Assembly (NCBI RefSeq): GCF_000620785.1
Contig: NZ_JIAI01000021.1
Location: 26,237 to 90,236 of the forward strand
Direction: 5' to 3'
Source: Actinospineispora acaciae DSM 45401
GTDB lineage: Bacteria; Actinomycetota; Actinomycetes; Mycobacteriales; Pseudonocardiaceae
DNA length: 64,000 nt
In this document: positions 1 to 8,467 of the stretch, piece by piece
Numbering within the stretch: position 1 is the first letter of the stretch
Layout: every line of letters starts with the position of its first letter
Position numbers and translations under genes: made by a program
Notes under the pieces: generated by a model
What the model saw: the letters and a program-made list of their open reading frames with translations, nothing else
Databases searched by the model: none
What the model was told of the DNA's origin: nothing

Positions 1-248
1 GTCTCGACGCCGTCCACCTTCAGGACGCCCTCGGTATGCGGATGCAACCCCGAGATGATCTTGATCAAGGTGGACTTGCCGGCGCCGTTGTCGCCGAGCA
101 CGCAGGCCACCTCGCCGGCGTTGACCGTCAGGTTGATGCCCTCCAGCGCGCGGATGGCGCCGTAGGCCTTGCCCACGCCCTCCATCTCGACCAGCGGGGT
201 TCCGACCTCCAGGTCGCGGGCGGCGTGTTCGGCGATCGTGTCGGTCAT
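1..248 (-). CDS. Sugar (probably inositol) ABC transporter ATP-binding protein, partial
   Basis: This is the N-terminal 82 residues of an ABC ATPase that continues past the left edge. The protein starts MTDTIAEHAARDLEVG and shows a Walker A motif, GDNGAGKST, near residue 53, followed by the IISGLHPHTEG segment typical of RbsA/MglA/FrcA-type carbohydrate importers. It would sit on the inner face of the membrane and power the permease encoded 8 bases upstream. It is the last visible gene of the inositol operon, so inositol or a derivative is the likely substrate by context. Whether it has one or two ATPase domains cannot be seen. Confidence 0.9.
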   Translation of the reverse strand, partial: MTDTIAEHAARDLEVGTPLVEMEGVGKAYGAIRALEGINLTVNAGEVACVLGDNGAGKSTLIKIISGLHPHTEGVLKVDGVE

Positions 249-256
249 CGTGGACC

Positions 257-1309
257 TCACCTACGGGTAGACGCGTAGTTCTTGACGTACAGGTTGACCA
301 GCACCGCGAGCAGCAACATCGCGCCCAGGAACGTCTTGAACCAGTTCGGGTCCCAACCGGCGTAGACGATGCCCTGGGTGGTCATGCCGAAGATGAACGC
401 CCCCAGCGCCGCGCCGATCACCGAGCCGTATCCGCCGGTGAGCAGGCACCCGCCCACCACCGCCGCGATGATGTAGATGAACTCGTTGCCCACGCCCACC
501 CCGGACTGCACGACCTTCAGCTCGAACAGCTGGTGCTGGCCCAGGAACCAGGTGGTGAACGCGACGCCCATGAACAAACCGATCTTGGTCTTCCGCACCG
601 GCACCCCGACAGCCCGGGCGCTGTCCGCGTTCCCGCCCACCGCGAAGATCCAGTTCCCGACCCGGGTCCGCAGCAGGATCCAGGTCGCCACCAGCATGAA
701 CACGATCCACCACAGCACGCTGATGTTGACGGTCATGAACCCGAGCGGGATGTCCGAGGCGAACACCGCCTCCGCCGACGCGAAGCCGTCCAGCTCCGAG
801 GGGTTCGGGGTGGCCACCGTGCCCGTGACCAGCTTGGTCACCCCGAGGTTGATCCCGGCCAGCATGAAGAACGTGCTCAACGTGACCAGGAAGCTCGGTA
901 TCCCGGTCCGCATCCGCAGGTAGCCGTTCACGAACCCGATCCCCAACGCGATCAGCAGGCTGACGATGACGCCGACCCAGGCGTTCAGGCTGAGCTGGAA
1001 GCTGATCATGGTGGAGGCCAGCGACGCGGTGGTCACCGCGACGCCGGTGGACAGGTCGAACTCCCCGCCGATCATCAGCAGCGCCACCCCGACCGCGACG
1101 ATGCCGATCGTGGAGCTGGCGTAGAGCACGGTGGACAGCGCCGCCGTGGTCCGGAACGGCTCGGCGATGGCGAAGAACAGCAGGAAGATCGCGACGGCCG
1201 CGACCAGCGCCCCCACCTCCGGCCGCGCCATCACCCGGGACACCAGCGAACGTTGCACCCGTACAGGTTCCGTGGCCGGTGACGGCGGCGTCACCACTGA
1301 CGTACTCAT
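257..1309 (-). CDS. ABC transporter permease (RbsC/BPD_transp_2 family), probable inositol uptake
   Basis: A 350-residue integral membrane protein with about ten hydrophobic segments beginning near residue 31. The C-terminal stretch AAVVGGCLLTGGYGSVIGAA is the conserved cytoplasmic loop of RbsC-type sugar permeases that contacts the ATPase. It follows the binding-protein gene by 12 bases and precedes the ATPase gene by 8, so the three form one transporter. Its place in the iol operon suggests myo-inositol or a related cyclitol; the sequence alone does not prove the substrate. Length is normal for the family. Confidence 0.9.
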   Translation of the reverse strand: MSTSVVTPPSPATEPVRVQRSLVSRVMARPEVGALVAAVAIFLLFFAIAEPFRTTAALSTVLYASSTIGIVAVGVALLMIGGEFDLSTGVAVTTASLASTMISFQLSLNAWVGVIVSLLIALGIGFVNGYLRMRTGIPSFLVTLSTFFMLAGINLGVTKLVTGTVATPNPSELDGFASAEAVFASDIPLGFMTVNISVLWWIVFMLVATWILLRTRVGNWIFAVGGNADSARAVGVPVRKTKIGLFMGVAFTTWFLGQHQLFELKVVQSGVGVGNEFIYIIAAVVGGCLLTGGYGSVIGAALGAFIFGMTTQGIVYAGWDPNWFKTFLGAMLLLAVLVNLYVKNYASTRR

Positions 1310-1321
1310 GCCAGCCTCCCG

Positions 1322-2296
1322 TCAACGAGTGTTGCGCTGCGCGTAGTCGGCGATCTTGGCGATGTTGGTCTTGTCCACGTAGGACGGACCGGTCAGCACG
1401 GAGCGGCCGCCGCCGATGTCGTTGCCGTTGGTCAGGTTCAGCCACAGCGAGGCGACCGACATGTAGCCCTGCACGTAGGGCTGCTGGTCCACGGAGAACT
1501 CGATATCCCCGGACTGGATCTTCTGGGCCACGTCGGTGCTCAGGTCGAAGGTCACGATCTTGGCCTTGGCCTGCGTCTCCTGCTTGGACTGGAGCGCGGC
1601 CAGCGCGATCGGGGCGCCCAGGGTGACCACGTAGCCGATGGACGGGTCCTGCTGGAGCTTGGCGCCGATGGTGGCCTTGACCGCCGGCAGGTTCTCCGAG
1701 TCGACGTAGAGCACCTCGGTGTCCGGGTGGTTCTTCTTCACCCCGGCGCAGCGGGCCTCCAGCGCGACGTGGCCCTGCTCCTGGATCACGCAGATCGTCT
1801 TGCCGCCGCCGGCCGAGCTGATCCGGCTGCCCACCGCCTGGCCCGCGACCTCCTCGTCGGAGCCGAAGTACATCTGCGCGTCGTATTTCTGCCATTCCTT
1901 GTCACCGGAGTTGAACGCCACCACCGGGATGCCGGCCTGGCGCGCCTGCTGCACCACCGGGCCGACCGCCTCCGGCTTCGCCAGCGTCACCGCGATGCCG
2001 TTGACCTTCGAGTCGATGGCGTTGCGGACCAGGGTGGCCTGCTTGCCCGGCTCGGGGTCGGAGCTGTACTTCAGCTCGACGTTGAGCTGGTTGGCCGCCG
2101 CCTGGGCGCCCGCGCGGATCTTGTCCCAGAACGCGTCGCCGGGCTTCTCGTGGGTGACCATCGCGACGGTGAAGCGCTGGCCGGTGGCGGGGCCGGCCTC
2201 GTTGCGCGCGCCCCCCTTGCTGCTGCACGCGGTCAGGGCGATGGCGAGCGTCGCGGTGACCGCCAGGGCGCGGACCAGAAGGCGAGTACTCCTCAT
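1322..2296 (-). CDS. Sugar ABC transporter substrate-binding lipoprotein (Peripla_BP_4)
   Basis: 324 residues. The N-terminus MRSTRLLVRALAVTATLA ends in the lipobox LTAC near residue 24, so the mature protein is a membrane-anchored lipoprotein. The rest has the pattern of the ribose/inositol-binding (Peripla_BP_4) family: VAMVTHEKPGDAFWDKIRAG at the start of the first lobe, then GIAVTLAKPEAV and GIPVVAFNSGD in the first-lobe strands. It lies 24 bases after iolD and 12 before the permease. It is the probable inositol receptor of the importer; the ligand is inferred from context. Confidence 0.9.
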   Translation of the reverse strand: MRSTRLLVRALAVTATLAIALTACSSKGGARNEAGPATGQRFTVAMVTHEKPGDAFWDKIRAGAQAAANQLNVELKYSSDPEPGKQATLVRNAIDSKVNGIAVTLAKPEAVGPVVQQARQAGIPVVAFNSGDKEWQKYDAQMYFGSDEEVAGQAVGSRISSAGGGKTICVIQEQGHVALEARCAGVKKNHPDTEVLYVDSENLPAVKATIGAKLQQDPSIGYVVTLGAPIALAALQSKQETQAKAKIVTFDLSTDVAQKIQSGDIEFSVDQQPYVQGYMSVASLWLNLTNGNDIGGGRSVLTGPSYVDKTNIAKIADYAQRNTR

Positions 2297-2320
2297 TGAG
2301 CATTCCTCTCTCGGGGACCC

Positions 2321-4228
2321 CTAGATCAGGGGGCGCTGCGCGGTCATGTGCTGTTCGTAGGTCTTGCGGGCGCCTTGGGTGGACTCCAGCGTGGAGACCT
2401 CGGCGACCGGGACGTCCCACCAGGCGCCCGAGTCCGGGGACGGCGCGAGCGGGTCGGTCTCGATGTGCACCACGGTGGTGCGGGTGGCGGCGCGCGCGGT
2501 GGCGATGGCGTCGCGGAACTCGGCGATGGTCCGGGCCCGGATGACGTCCGCGCCCAGGCTCGCGGCGTTCGCCGCCAGGTCCACCGGCAGCCTGTCGCCG
2601 TCCAACCGCCCGGTCTCCTCCGACCGGTACCGGTACGCCGTCCCGAACCGCTGCGACCCGACCGACTCGGACAGCGCCCCGATCGAGGCGAACCCGTGGT
2701 TCTGCACGATCACGATGTTCAGCTTGACGCCTTCGGACACCGCCGTCACGATCTCCTGCGCCATCATCAGGTACGAACCATCCCCGACCAGCGCAAACAC
2801 CTCGCGCTCCGGCGCCGCCATCTTCACCCCGAGCGCCCCGGCGATCTCATACCCCATGCACGAGTACCCGTACTCCACGTGGTACGCCTTGTCATCACGC
2901 GCCCGCCACAACCGCTGCAAGTCCCCCGGCAAACTCCCCGCCGCCTGCACCACCACGTCCGTGGGTTCGAGCACCTCATTCAACGCGCCAAGAACCTCCG
3001 TCTGCGCCGGCACCGGCGCGAGCCCGAGCCGGTACGCGTGGTCCACCACCGCGTTCCACCGCGCCCGCGCGCCTTCGTACCGCTTCCGCGAGTCGGGGAT
3101 TTTGTCAGGGTGAGTCGCGGATTCCGTCAGAAGTTCGGTGAGCGCCTCCAGGCCCGCGCGGGCGTCTGCCACCAGCATCTCGCCGGCGTGCTTGGCCGCG
3201 TCGAACCGGGCTACGTTGAGGTTCACGAACCGCACGTCCGGGTGCGCGAACACGGTCCGGGACGCCGTGGTGAAGTCGCTGTAGCGGGTGCCGATGCCGA
3301 GGACGACGTCGGCGTCGCGGGCCAGCTCGTTGGCCACCGGGGAGCCGGTCGCGCCGATCCCGCCGACCGCGGCAGGGTGGTCCCAGGGCACGGCGCCCTT
3401 GCCGGCCTGGGTGTCCGCCACCGGGATGCCGGTGACCTCGGCGAACCGGCGCAGCGCCGCGCTCGCCTCGCTGTAGATCACCCCGCCGCCGGCGATGATC
3501 AACGGTCGGTGTGCGGACCGGAGGAGGGCGGCGGCGCGGTGCAGCGCGGCGGGCTCGGGCACCGGCCTGGGGATGTGCCAGACACGTTTCGCGAACAGCT
3601 CGTCCGGCCAGTCGTACGCCTCGGCCTGCACGTCCTGGGGGAGCGCGAGGGTCACCGCGCCGGTCTCGGCCGGGTCGGTGAGCACCCGCATGGCGGCGAG
3701 CAGCGCGGACGGCAGCTGCTCCGGGCGCTGCACCCGGTCGAAGTACTTCGACAGCGGGCGGAAGGCGTCGTTGACGGAGATGTCGTGGCCGCGCGGGTCC
3801 TCCAGTTCTTGGAGCACCGGGGTGGCCACTCGGGTGGCGAAGTGGTCGCTGGGGAGAAGGAGCACCGGGATTCGGTTGATGGTGGCGAGCGCGGCGCCGG
3901 TGAGCATGTTCGTCGCACCGGGGCCGATGGACGTGGTGCAGGCCAGGGTGGACAGGCGGTTGCGCATGCGGGCGTAGCCGACGGCGGTGTGCACCATGCC
4001 CTGCTCGTTGCGTGCCAGGTGGTAGGGGAGCCCTGACGAAATCCGCGACTCACCCTGACAAAATCCCCGACTCGCGGGCGGTTCTAGGAGGGCTTGGGCG
4101 AGGCCGGCGACGTTTCCGTGGCCGAAGATTCCGAGCACGGCGGGGATGAGTCTTTGCTCGGACCCGTCGCGTTCGGTGTATTGGGCGGTCAGGAAGTTTA
4201 CGAGCGCCTGGGACACGGTGAGTCTCAT
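2321..4228 (-). CDS. iolD: 3D-trihydroxycyclohexane-1,2-dione hydrolase (IolD) with two in-frame repeat insertions
   Basis: A 635-residue thiamine-diphosphate enzyme that opens the ring of 3D-(3,5/4)-trihydroxycyclohexane-1,2-dione in myo-inositol breakdown. Visible are the catalytic-Glu segment LARNEQGMVHTAVGYAR (Glu75), the ThDP-binding GDGSYLMMAQE segment and the IolD-typical YGYSCMGYEIAGALG. The start at 4228 gives an ATGA overlap with iolB. Residues 50-66 (PPASRGFCQGESRISSG) are exactly one copy of an interspersed DNA repeat (4031-4081) just before the catalytic Glu, and residues about 367-381 come from a second, oppositely oriented copy (3085-3129). The frame stays open through both, so the gene is probably functional, but activity should not be assumed. 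Confidence 0.93.
   Translation of the reverse strand: MRLTVSQALVNFLTAQYTERDGSEQRLIPAVLGIFGHGNVAGLAQALLEPPASRGFCQGESRISSGLPYHLARNEQGMVHTAVGYARMRNRLSTLACTTSIGPGATNMLTGAALATINRIPVLLLPSDHFATRVATPVLQELEDPRGHDISVNDAFRPLSKYFDRVQRPEQLPSALLAAMRVLTDPAETGAVTLALPQDVQAEAYDWPDELFAKRVWHIPRPVPEPAALHRAAALLRSAHRPLIIAGGGVIYSEASAALRRFAEVTGIPVADTQAGKGAVPWDHPAAVGGIGATGSPVANELARDADVVLGIGTRYSDFTTASRTVFAHPDVRFVNLNVARFDAAKHAGEMLVADARAGLEALTELLTESATHPDKIPDSRKRYEGARARWNAVVDHAYRLGLAPVPAQTEVLGALNEVLEPTDVVVQAAGSLPGDLQRLWRARDDKAYHVEYGYSCMGYEIAGALGVKMAAPEREVFALVGDGSYLMMAQEIVTAVSEGVKLNIVIVQNHGFASIGALSESVGSQRFGTAYRYRSEETGRLDGDRLPVDLAANAASLGADVIRARTIAEFRDAIATARAATRTTVVHIETDPLAPSPDSGAWWDVPVAEVSTLESTQGARKTYEQHMTAQRPLI
3085..3129. 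repeat. Interspersed repeat R1, copy inside iolD (second, opposite orientation)
   Basis: CCGCGAGTCGGGGATTTTG continuing to GATTCCGTCAG, 45 bases (15 codons) in the reverse orientation to the first copy. It is read as TESATHPDKIPDSR in IolD. Confidence 0.85.
4031..4081. repeat. Interspersed repeat R1, copy inside iolD (first)
   Basis: Fifty-one bases, CCCTGACGAAATCCGCGACT to CCCCGACTCGCGGGCGG, exactly 17 codons (residues 50-66 of IolD), so insertion kept the reading frame. Confidence 0.85.
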
Positions 4229-5088
4229 TGGGGGCGCTCCTGGGTGGTGGTGAGTGGGAGGCGGGGGTCGGCGGGCTGGTCGGGCCACGTGTCGCGGACC
4301 CAGGCGTGCGCGGGGTCGTCGCAGATCAGCCAGGCGCGCTCGGGGTCGGGGCCGGCCATGACGTTGAGGTAGTAGAGGGGGTAGCCGGGGGCGGACATCG
4401 ACGGGCCGTGCCAGCCGTGCGGTATGAGGACCGTGTCGCCGGTGCGGACCTCGGCGCAGATGTCGATCTCGCGGCCGGGGCCGGAGCCGTAGACCCGCTG
4501 GTAGCCCACGCCGACGCCGCCGACCTCGAAGTAGTAGATCTCCTCCAGGACGGACTCGCCGGGGCGGTGCTGGTCGTGCTTGTGGGGCGGCCAGGACGAC
4601 CAGTTTCCGGCCGGGGTGAGCACCTCGACGGCGATCAGCTTGTCGGCCTCGAAGGTGTCCGGGTTGCAGAAGTTGTTCACCTGCCGGCTGGCCTGGCCGG
4701 CGCCGCGCAGCTCGACCGCGACGCCCTCGGCGGGGCCGTAGCGGGGGGCGAGCCGGCGGGTGGCGCGGGCGCTGGGCAGCGCGAACCGGCCGCCGGTGCG
4801 GGAGGACACCCGGGCGTGCGCGTCGCGGGGCAGGTAGGCGAAGTCGCTCACCCGGGAGAACACGTTGCGGCGCCCGGCCAGCTCGAACGTCTCGCCGTCG
4901 CAGCGCACGTCGGCGGCGCCCTCCAGGGGGAGCAGGACCATCTCGTCCGCGCCGGTGTCGAACTCCGAGGACCCGCCGGGCGGCAGCGTCAGCACCCGCA
5001 GCCCGCTGTACCCCCAGCCGGCCCGTTCGGGGGTGATGACGAGCTCGAACGCGCCGTCCGTCGTCTCTCCTCTACGTATAAGGCTCAC
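4225..5088 (-). CDS. iolB: 5-deoxy-glucuronate isomerase (IolB)
   Basis: A 287-residue IolB: a bicupin that isomerises 5-deoxy-D-glucuronate to 2-deoxy-5-keto-D-gluconate in inositol catabolism. The second cupin has the metal-binding pattern WPPHKHD...VLEEIYYFEV...IPHGWHGP, with His, His, Glu and His ligands. The GTG start at 5088 (VSLIRRGETTDGAF) is chosen because it overlaps the stop of the upstream aldolase gene as GTGA; an upstream in-frame start would put an Arg-rich tail inside that gene. Its own stop overlaps the iolD start. Length fits the family. Confidence 0.93.
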   Translation of the reverse strand: MSLIRRGETTDGAFELVITPERAGWGYSGLRVLTLPPGGSSEFDTGADEMVLLPLEGAADVRCDGETFELAGRRNVFSRVSDFAYLPRDAHARVSSRTGGRFALPSARATRRLAPRYGPAEGVAVELRGAGQASRQVNNFCNPDTFEADKLIAVEVLTPAGNWSSWPPHKHDQHRPGESVLEEIYYFEVGGVGVGYQRVYGSGPGREIDICAEVRTGDTVLIPHGWHGPSMSAPGYPLYYLNVMAGPDPERAWLICDDPAHAWVRDTWPDQPADPRLPLTTTQERPQ

Positions 5089-5957
5089 AGCAGGCTCACC
5101 GCCGCGTCCACGGCTGAAGCCACGTCGTCCCCTGGTGGGAAGAGCAGGCTGCGGCCGATCACCAGGCCCTGGACGGTGGGTAGCGCGAGCGCCTTGCTCC
5201 ATGCGGTGAGTGCGGCGTCCTGATTGGTAGCCACCTCGCCGCCGAGCACCAGCGCGGGCAGCGTGGTGGCCTCCATGGCCCGTTCCATGTCGTCGACGAT
5301 CGGCACCTTCAGCCAGGTGTACGCCGAGGTGGTGCCCAGGCCAGCGGCCACCGTCATGGCCCTGATCATGGCCTCGGCGGTCAGCTCGTTGCGGACCCGG
5401 CCGTCCACGCGGTGCGAGATGAACGGCTCGACCATGGCCATCAGCCGGTGCCGGGCCAGCTCGCTGACCGCGTGGCCGGCCGCGACCAGGGTGGCCACCG
5501 TTCCCGGGTCGGTCGGGTCGATGCGGGTCAGCATCTTGCCGCCCTCGAACCCCGCCGACGCGAGGGACGCGGCGTCGTACGCGGTGAACCTGTCGTCGAT
5601 CTCGAACGCGGTGCCGGCCAGCCCGCCCCGGTTCATCGAGCCGACCACCACCTTGCCGTCCAGGGCGCCGAGCAGCAGCAGGTCCTCCAGGATGTCCGGG
5701 GTGCCGAGCACGCCGTTCACCCCCGGCCGGGACAGCGCCTCGGCCAGCCGGTCCAGCAGGTCGATCCGGTCGCCCATGGCCAGCGGGCGGTCGCCGGCGC
5801 GCAGCGCGCCACGGGCCGGGTGGTCGGCGGCGATCATCATGAGCCTGCCGTGCTCGCCGAGCAGGGACGCCGGGCGGCGGCGGTTCGCGGCGGCCTCGGC
5901 CACGGCGGCCGGCCGGTGCACGCGGGTGTCGACGATCTTGCCTCGGTCAGCGCGCAC
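5085..5957 (-). CDS. DeoC/LacD-type aldolase of the inositol operon
   Basis: 290 residues, a TIM-barrel protein of the DeoC/LacD aldolase superfamily resembling the Cgl0158-type proteins found in actinobacterial iol clusters. The segment SAYTWLKVPIVDDMERAME has a Lys well placed as Schiff-base residue; LMMIAADHPARG near the N-terminus is typical. The likely reaction is cleavage of 2-deoxy-5-keto-gluconate 6-phosphate to dihydroxyacetone phosphate and malonate semialdehyde, the IolJ step, inferred from context. The GTG at 5957 overlaps the end of iolC by 11 bases, and the gene overlaps iolB by four, so translation is probably coupled. Confidence 0.82.
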   Translation of the reverse strand: MRADRGKIVDTRVHRPAAVAEAAANRRRPASLLGEHGRLMMIAADHPARGALRAGDRPLAMGDRIDLLDRLAEALSRPGVNGVLGTPDILEDLLLLGALDGKVVVGSMNRGGLAGTAFEIDDRFTAYDAASLASAGFEGGKMLTRIDPTDPGTVATLVAAGHAVSELARHRLMAMVEPFISHRVDGRVRNELTAEAMIRAMTVAAGLGTTSAYTWLKVPIVDDMERAMEATTLPALVLGGEVATNQDAALTAWSKALALPTVQGLVIGRSLLFPPGDDVASAVDAAVSLL

Positions 5958-6894
5958 GGACGGCCTCCACCTCGTCGAAGGTGGGCATGGCGTCCGCGCA
6001 GGCCAGTCTCGACGCCACGATCGCGCCGGCGGTGTTGGCGAACCGCATGGTCCGCTCCAGGTCCCAGCCGGCGAGCAGCCCGTGGCACAGCGCGCCGCCG
6101 AACGCATCGCCGGCGCCCAGCCCGTTCACCACCTCCACCTCTACCGGCGGCACCTCCACCTCTTTGCCGCGTTGCGAGGCCAGCACGCCGCGCGGACCCT
6201 GCTTGACCACGGCCAGCTCGACGCCCAGTTCGTGCAGCGCGCGGGCCGCCGCCCTCGGCTCCCGGGTGCCGACGGCGGTGTCGCACTCGTCGAGGTTGCC
6301 GACCGCGACCGTGACGTGCGCCAACGCCTTGGCGTACTCGGCGCGCGCGGCCTCCCTGGACGGCCAGAACACCGGCCGGTAGTCCATGTCCAGCACCGTG
6401 ATGCCGCGCCGGCCGCGCGCTTCCAGAGCGTGCAGCGTGGCCTCCCGGCTGGGCTCGGCGGACAGCCCGGTACCGGTCACCCAGAACACGTCGGCGTCTC
6501 GTACCGCGTCCAGGTCCAGCTCGTCGGGGTAGATCTCCAGGTCGGGCGCCTTGGGCAGCCGGTAGAAGTAGATCGGGAAGTCGTCCGGAGGGAAGATCTC
6601 GCAGAACGTCACGGGCGTCGGATACCGCGTCACCGGGGTGACGAACCTGTCGTCCACCCCGAAGCCGCGCAGCGCGTCGTGCAGGTACTCGCCGAACGGG
6701 TCGGTCCCGGTGCGGGAGATCAGCGCGGCGCGCCGGCCGTAGCGCGCCGCCGCCACCGCCACGTTCGCCGCCGTGCCGCCCAGGTACTTCCCGAACGAGG
6801 TGACCCGGCGCAGCGAGACCCCCGTCTGCAGCGGGTAGATGTCCACCCCGAGCCGTCCCATCGTGAGCACCTCCGGTGCCCCGCCAGCGTCCAT
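5947..6894 (-). CDS. iolC: 5-dehydro-2-deoxygluconokinase (IolC), PfkB family
   Basis: A 315-residue PfkB sugar kinase that phosphorylates 2-deoxy-5-keto-gluconate. The N-terminus LTMGRLGVDIYPLQTGVSL and the C-terminal anion-hole/catalytic motif NGLGAGDAFGGALCHGL (near residue 230) are diagnostic, and FGKYLGGTAANVAVAAARYG is the substrate-binding motif of the family. It is the first gene of the seven-gene operon. The start at 6894 has the purine-rich AGGTGG just upstream. A candidate promoter lies at 6931-6959 and an AT-rich operator beyond it, shared with the divergent GntR gene. Confidence 0.93.
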   Translation of the reverse strand: MDAGGAPEVLTMGRLGVDIYPLQTGVSLRRVTSFGKYLGGTAANVAVAAARYGRRAALISRTGTDPFGEYLHDALRGFGVDDRFVTPVTRYPTPVTFCEIFPPDDFPIYFYRLPKAPDLEIYPDELDLDAVRDADVFWVTGTGLSAEPSREATLHALEARGRRGITVLDMDYRPVFWPSREAARAEYAKALAHVTVAVGNLDECDTAVGTREPRAAARALHELGVELAVVKQGPRGVLASQRGKEVEVPPVEVEVVNGLGAGDAFGGALCHGLLAGWDLERTMRFANTAGAIVASRLACADAMPTFDEVEAVRAR

Positions 6895-6930
6895 GCCACC
6901 TCTTCCGTCCGGCCACGGCCGTGCGCCAAA

Positions 6931-6959
6931 GGTGTACCCTCACGTCACCAGCACGTCAA
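6931..6959 (-). promoter_or_regulatory. Candidate promoter of the inositol operon
   Basis: On the minus strand, TTGACG (6959-6954) is followed after 17 bases by TACACC (6936-6931), a sigma-70-like arrangement placing the transcript start near 6924, about 30 bases before iolC. The -35 box abuts the repeated ATACTTTGT motif that probably binds the divergent GntR regulator. Predicted from spacing and consensus only. Confidence 0.5.
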
Positions 6960-6991
6960 TACTTTGTCTTTACATACTTTGTAACGACAAA
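6959..6991. promoter_or_regulatory. Candidate GntR operator between iolC and its regulator
   Basis: An AT-rich island in GC-rich DNA. ATACTTTGT occurs twice in direct orientation (6959-6967 and 6974-6982, period 15), and the outer ends form an inverted repeat TTTGTC (6963-6968) / GACAAA (6986-6991). It lies between divergent iolC and gntR starts and touches the predicted -35 box of iolC, so the GntR protein binding here could repress both directions. Confidence 0.5.
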
Positions 6992-7012
6992 AGCGCGGAG
7001 ACGGGGGCAGCG

Positions 7013-7771
7013 GTGCCTGAGCGAACGACGGTCTGGGGGCTGGTGCCGAGGGTGTCGTTGGACCGCACCAGCCCGGTGCCGCTGTACTTCCAGGTCGCCA
7101 GCAGGTTGCAGCAGCTCATCGAGGACGGCGAGCTGCCGGTGGGCGGGCGGCTGGAGAACGAGGTCGAGCTGGCCGACCGGCTCGGGGTGTCCCGGCCGAC
7201 CATGCGCCGCGCGATCGGCTACCTGGTCGAGCGCGGCATGCTGGTGCGCAAGCGCGGTGTGGGCACCCAGATCGTGCACCCCAAGGTGCGCCGGCCGGTC
7301 GAGCTGACCAGCCTCTACGACGACCTGGTGAAGGCCGGCCAGCGCCCGCGTACCGAGATCAAGCTGCTGGAGATCCGGCCCGCGCCCGACGCCATCGCCG
7401 AGGCGCTGGGCATCCCGTTCGGGTCGGAGATCAACTGGCTGGAGCGGCTGCGGTTCGCCGACGACGAGCCGCTCGCGCTCATGCACAACGCGGTCCCGCT
7501 GGACGTGCTCGCCCTGCGCCGGGCCGACCTGGCCGAGCACGGCCTCTACCAACTGCTCCGCGCCGCCGGCCACATCCCTCGGATGGCCAACCAGACGGTC
7601 GGCGCCAAGGCGGCCACCGCCTCCGAGGCCAAGCTCCTCGGCGACCACCGAGGCGCCCCCATGCTCACCATGACCCGCACCGCCTGGGACGCCACCGGCC
7701 GCGCCGTCGAGTACGGCTCGCACATCTACCGCGCGAGCAGGTACTCCTTCGAACTCACCCTCACCAGCTAA
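7013..7771 (+). CDS. GntR family regulator (HutC/UTRA type), probable inositol repressor
   Basis: 252 residues. An N-terminal winged helix (residues about 15-80, with LENEVELADRLGVSRPTMRR as the recognition region) is followed by a UTRA effector-binding domain beginning near VELTSLYDDLVKAGQRPRTE. The GTG at 7013 is chosen because the intergenic operator lies directly upstream; earlier starts would run through it. It is divergent from the inositol operon and most simply acts as its ligand-responsive repressor; the effector is not visible. Its stop lies just before a long-form R1 repeat. Confidence 0.85.
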   Translation: MPERTTVWGLVPRVSLDRTSPVPLYFQVASRLQQLIEDGELPVGGRLENEVELADRLGVSRPTMRRAIGYLVERGMLVRKRGVGTQIVHPKVRRPVELTSLYDDLVKAGQRPRTEIKLLEIRPAPDAIAEALGIPFGSEINWLERLRFADDEPLALMHNAVPLDVLALRRADLAEHGLYQLLRAAGHIPRMANQTVGAKAATASEAKLLGDHRGAPMLTMTRTAWDATGRAVEYGSHIYRASRYSFELTLTS

Positions 7772-7775
7772 CCCC

Positions 7776-7883
7776 CCGCCCGCGAGTCGGGGCTCTCAGC
7801 ACAGTGAGTCGCGCGATCCGGCACACCGCCGATGTGCTCAAACGCCCGACTCGGTGTGCTCGGACGCCCGACTCGCGGGTGGG
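7776..7883. repeat. Interspersed repeat R1, long inverted form, copy 1
   Basis: About 108 bases with outer arms CGCGAGTCGGG and CCCGACTCGCG and inner GTGAGTCGCG and CGCCCGACTC copies around a GCACACCGCCGATGTGC centre. The same long form recurs at 46607-46709 and the short form five more times in the window. Its right end encodes the last residues and stop of the DUF4188 gene. Confidence 0.8.
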
Positions 7884-8374
7884 GGTTCGGGGGTTCCGTA
7901 GGAGACGCGCTGGCGGGCGGTGTTGCGGCCGGCGTCGACCTTGACGGGGGCGGTGGCGCCGGCCAGGCCGAAGGCCGGCATGTTCACGTAGACGACGTCG
8001 GTGCCGCCGGGGCGGACCTGGTAGGCCTCGTGGTACGCGCCGACGCTGCCGTCGTTGCCGATCCGGCGCACGTACCTGCGCCAGGCCGCGAGGTGCGGGG
8101 CGTCCGGGTTGGAGGCGAACTTCTGCAGCTCGTCCATGCTCCGCCAGTACTGGACCATCAGCGTGGTGCGGCCGCCGAGGAAGGTGTAGTTGGCGAGCAG
8201 GCCCTCGTCGCGGTCGGCGAGGTGGCGCAGGCTGCGGAACATCGCGAGCATCACGAACAGCCACTTGTCCACCCGCCACCAGTGGTTGAACCGCATGCCG
8301 ATCAGCACCACGACCATGCCGTCGGCGCCCAGCTCGGCGGTGTAGCGCCCAGGGAACACCCGAGGTCCGCCCAT
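7838..8374 (-). CDS. DUF4188 domain-containing protein
   Basis: 178 residues from the Met at 8374 (MGGPRVFPGRYTAEL). It matches the DUF4188 pattern: VVVLIGMRFNHWWRVDKWLF, then TTLMVQYWRSMDELQKFASN and HEAYQVRPGGTDVVYVNMPAFGLA. Members resemble small heme or monooxygenase-like ABM-fold proteins, but the function is unknown. The final PPPASRASEHTESGV is translated from the adjoining R1 repeat, so the natural C-terminus has probably been replaced. It runs toward the GntR gene and looks monocistronic. Confidence 0.75.
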   Translation of the reverse strand: MGGPRVFPGRYTAELGADGMVVVLIGMRFNHWWRVDKWLFVMLAMFRSLRHLADRDEGLLANYTFLGGRTTLMVQYWRSMDELQKFASNPDAPHLAAWRRYVRRIGNDGSVGAYHEAYQVRPGGTDVVYVNMPAFGLAGATAPVKVDAGRNTARQRVSYGTPEPPPASRASEHTESGV

Positions 8375-8467
8375 GGGATCTCTCCTCTTCCTCGGTACGG
8401 CTGCGCACAACTGTGCCGCGAAGAACCCGGCGTTGTCTATAACCTCGTTACCGATGGAGTGAGAGCG

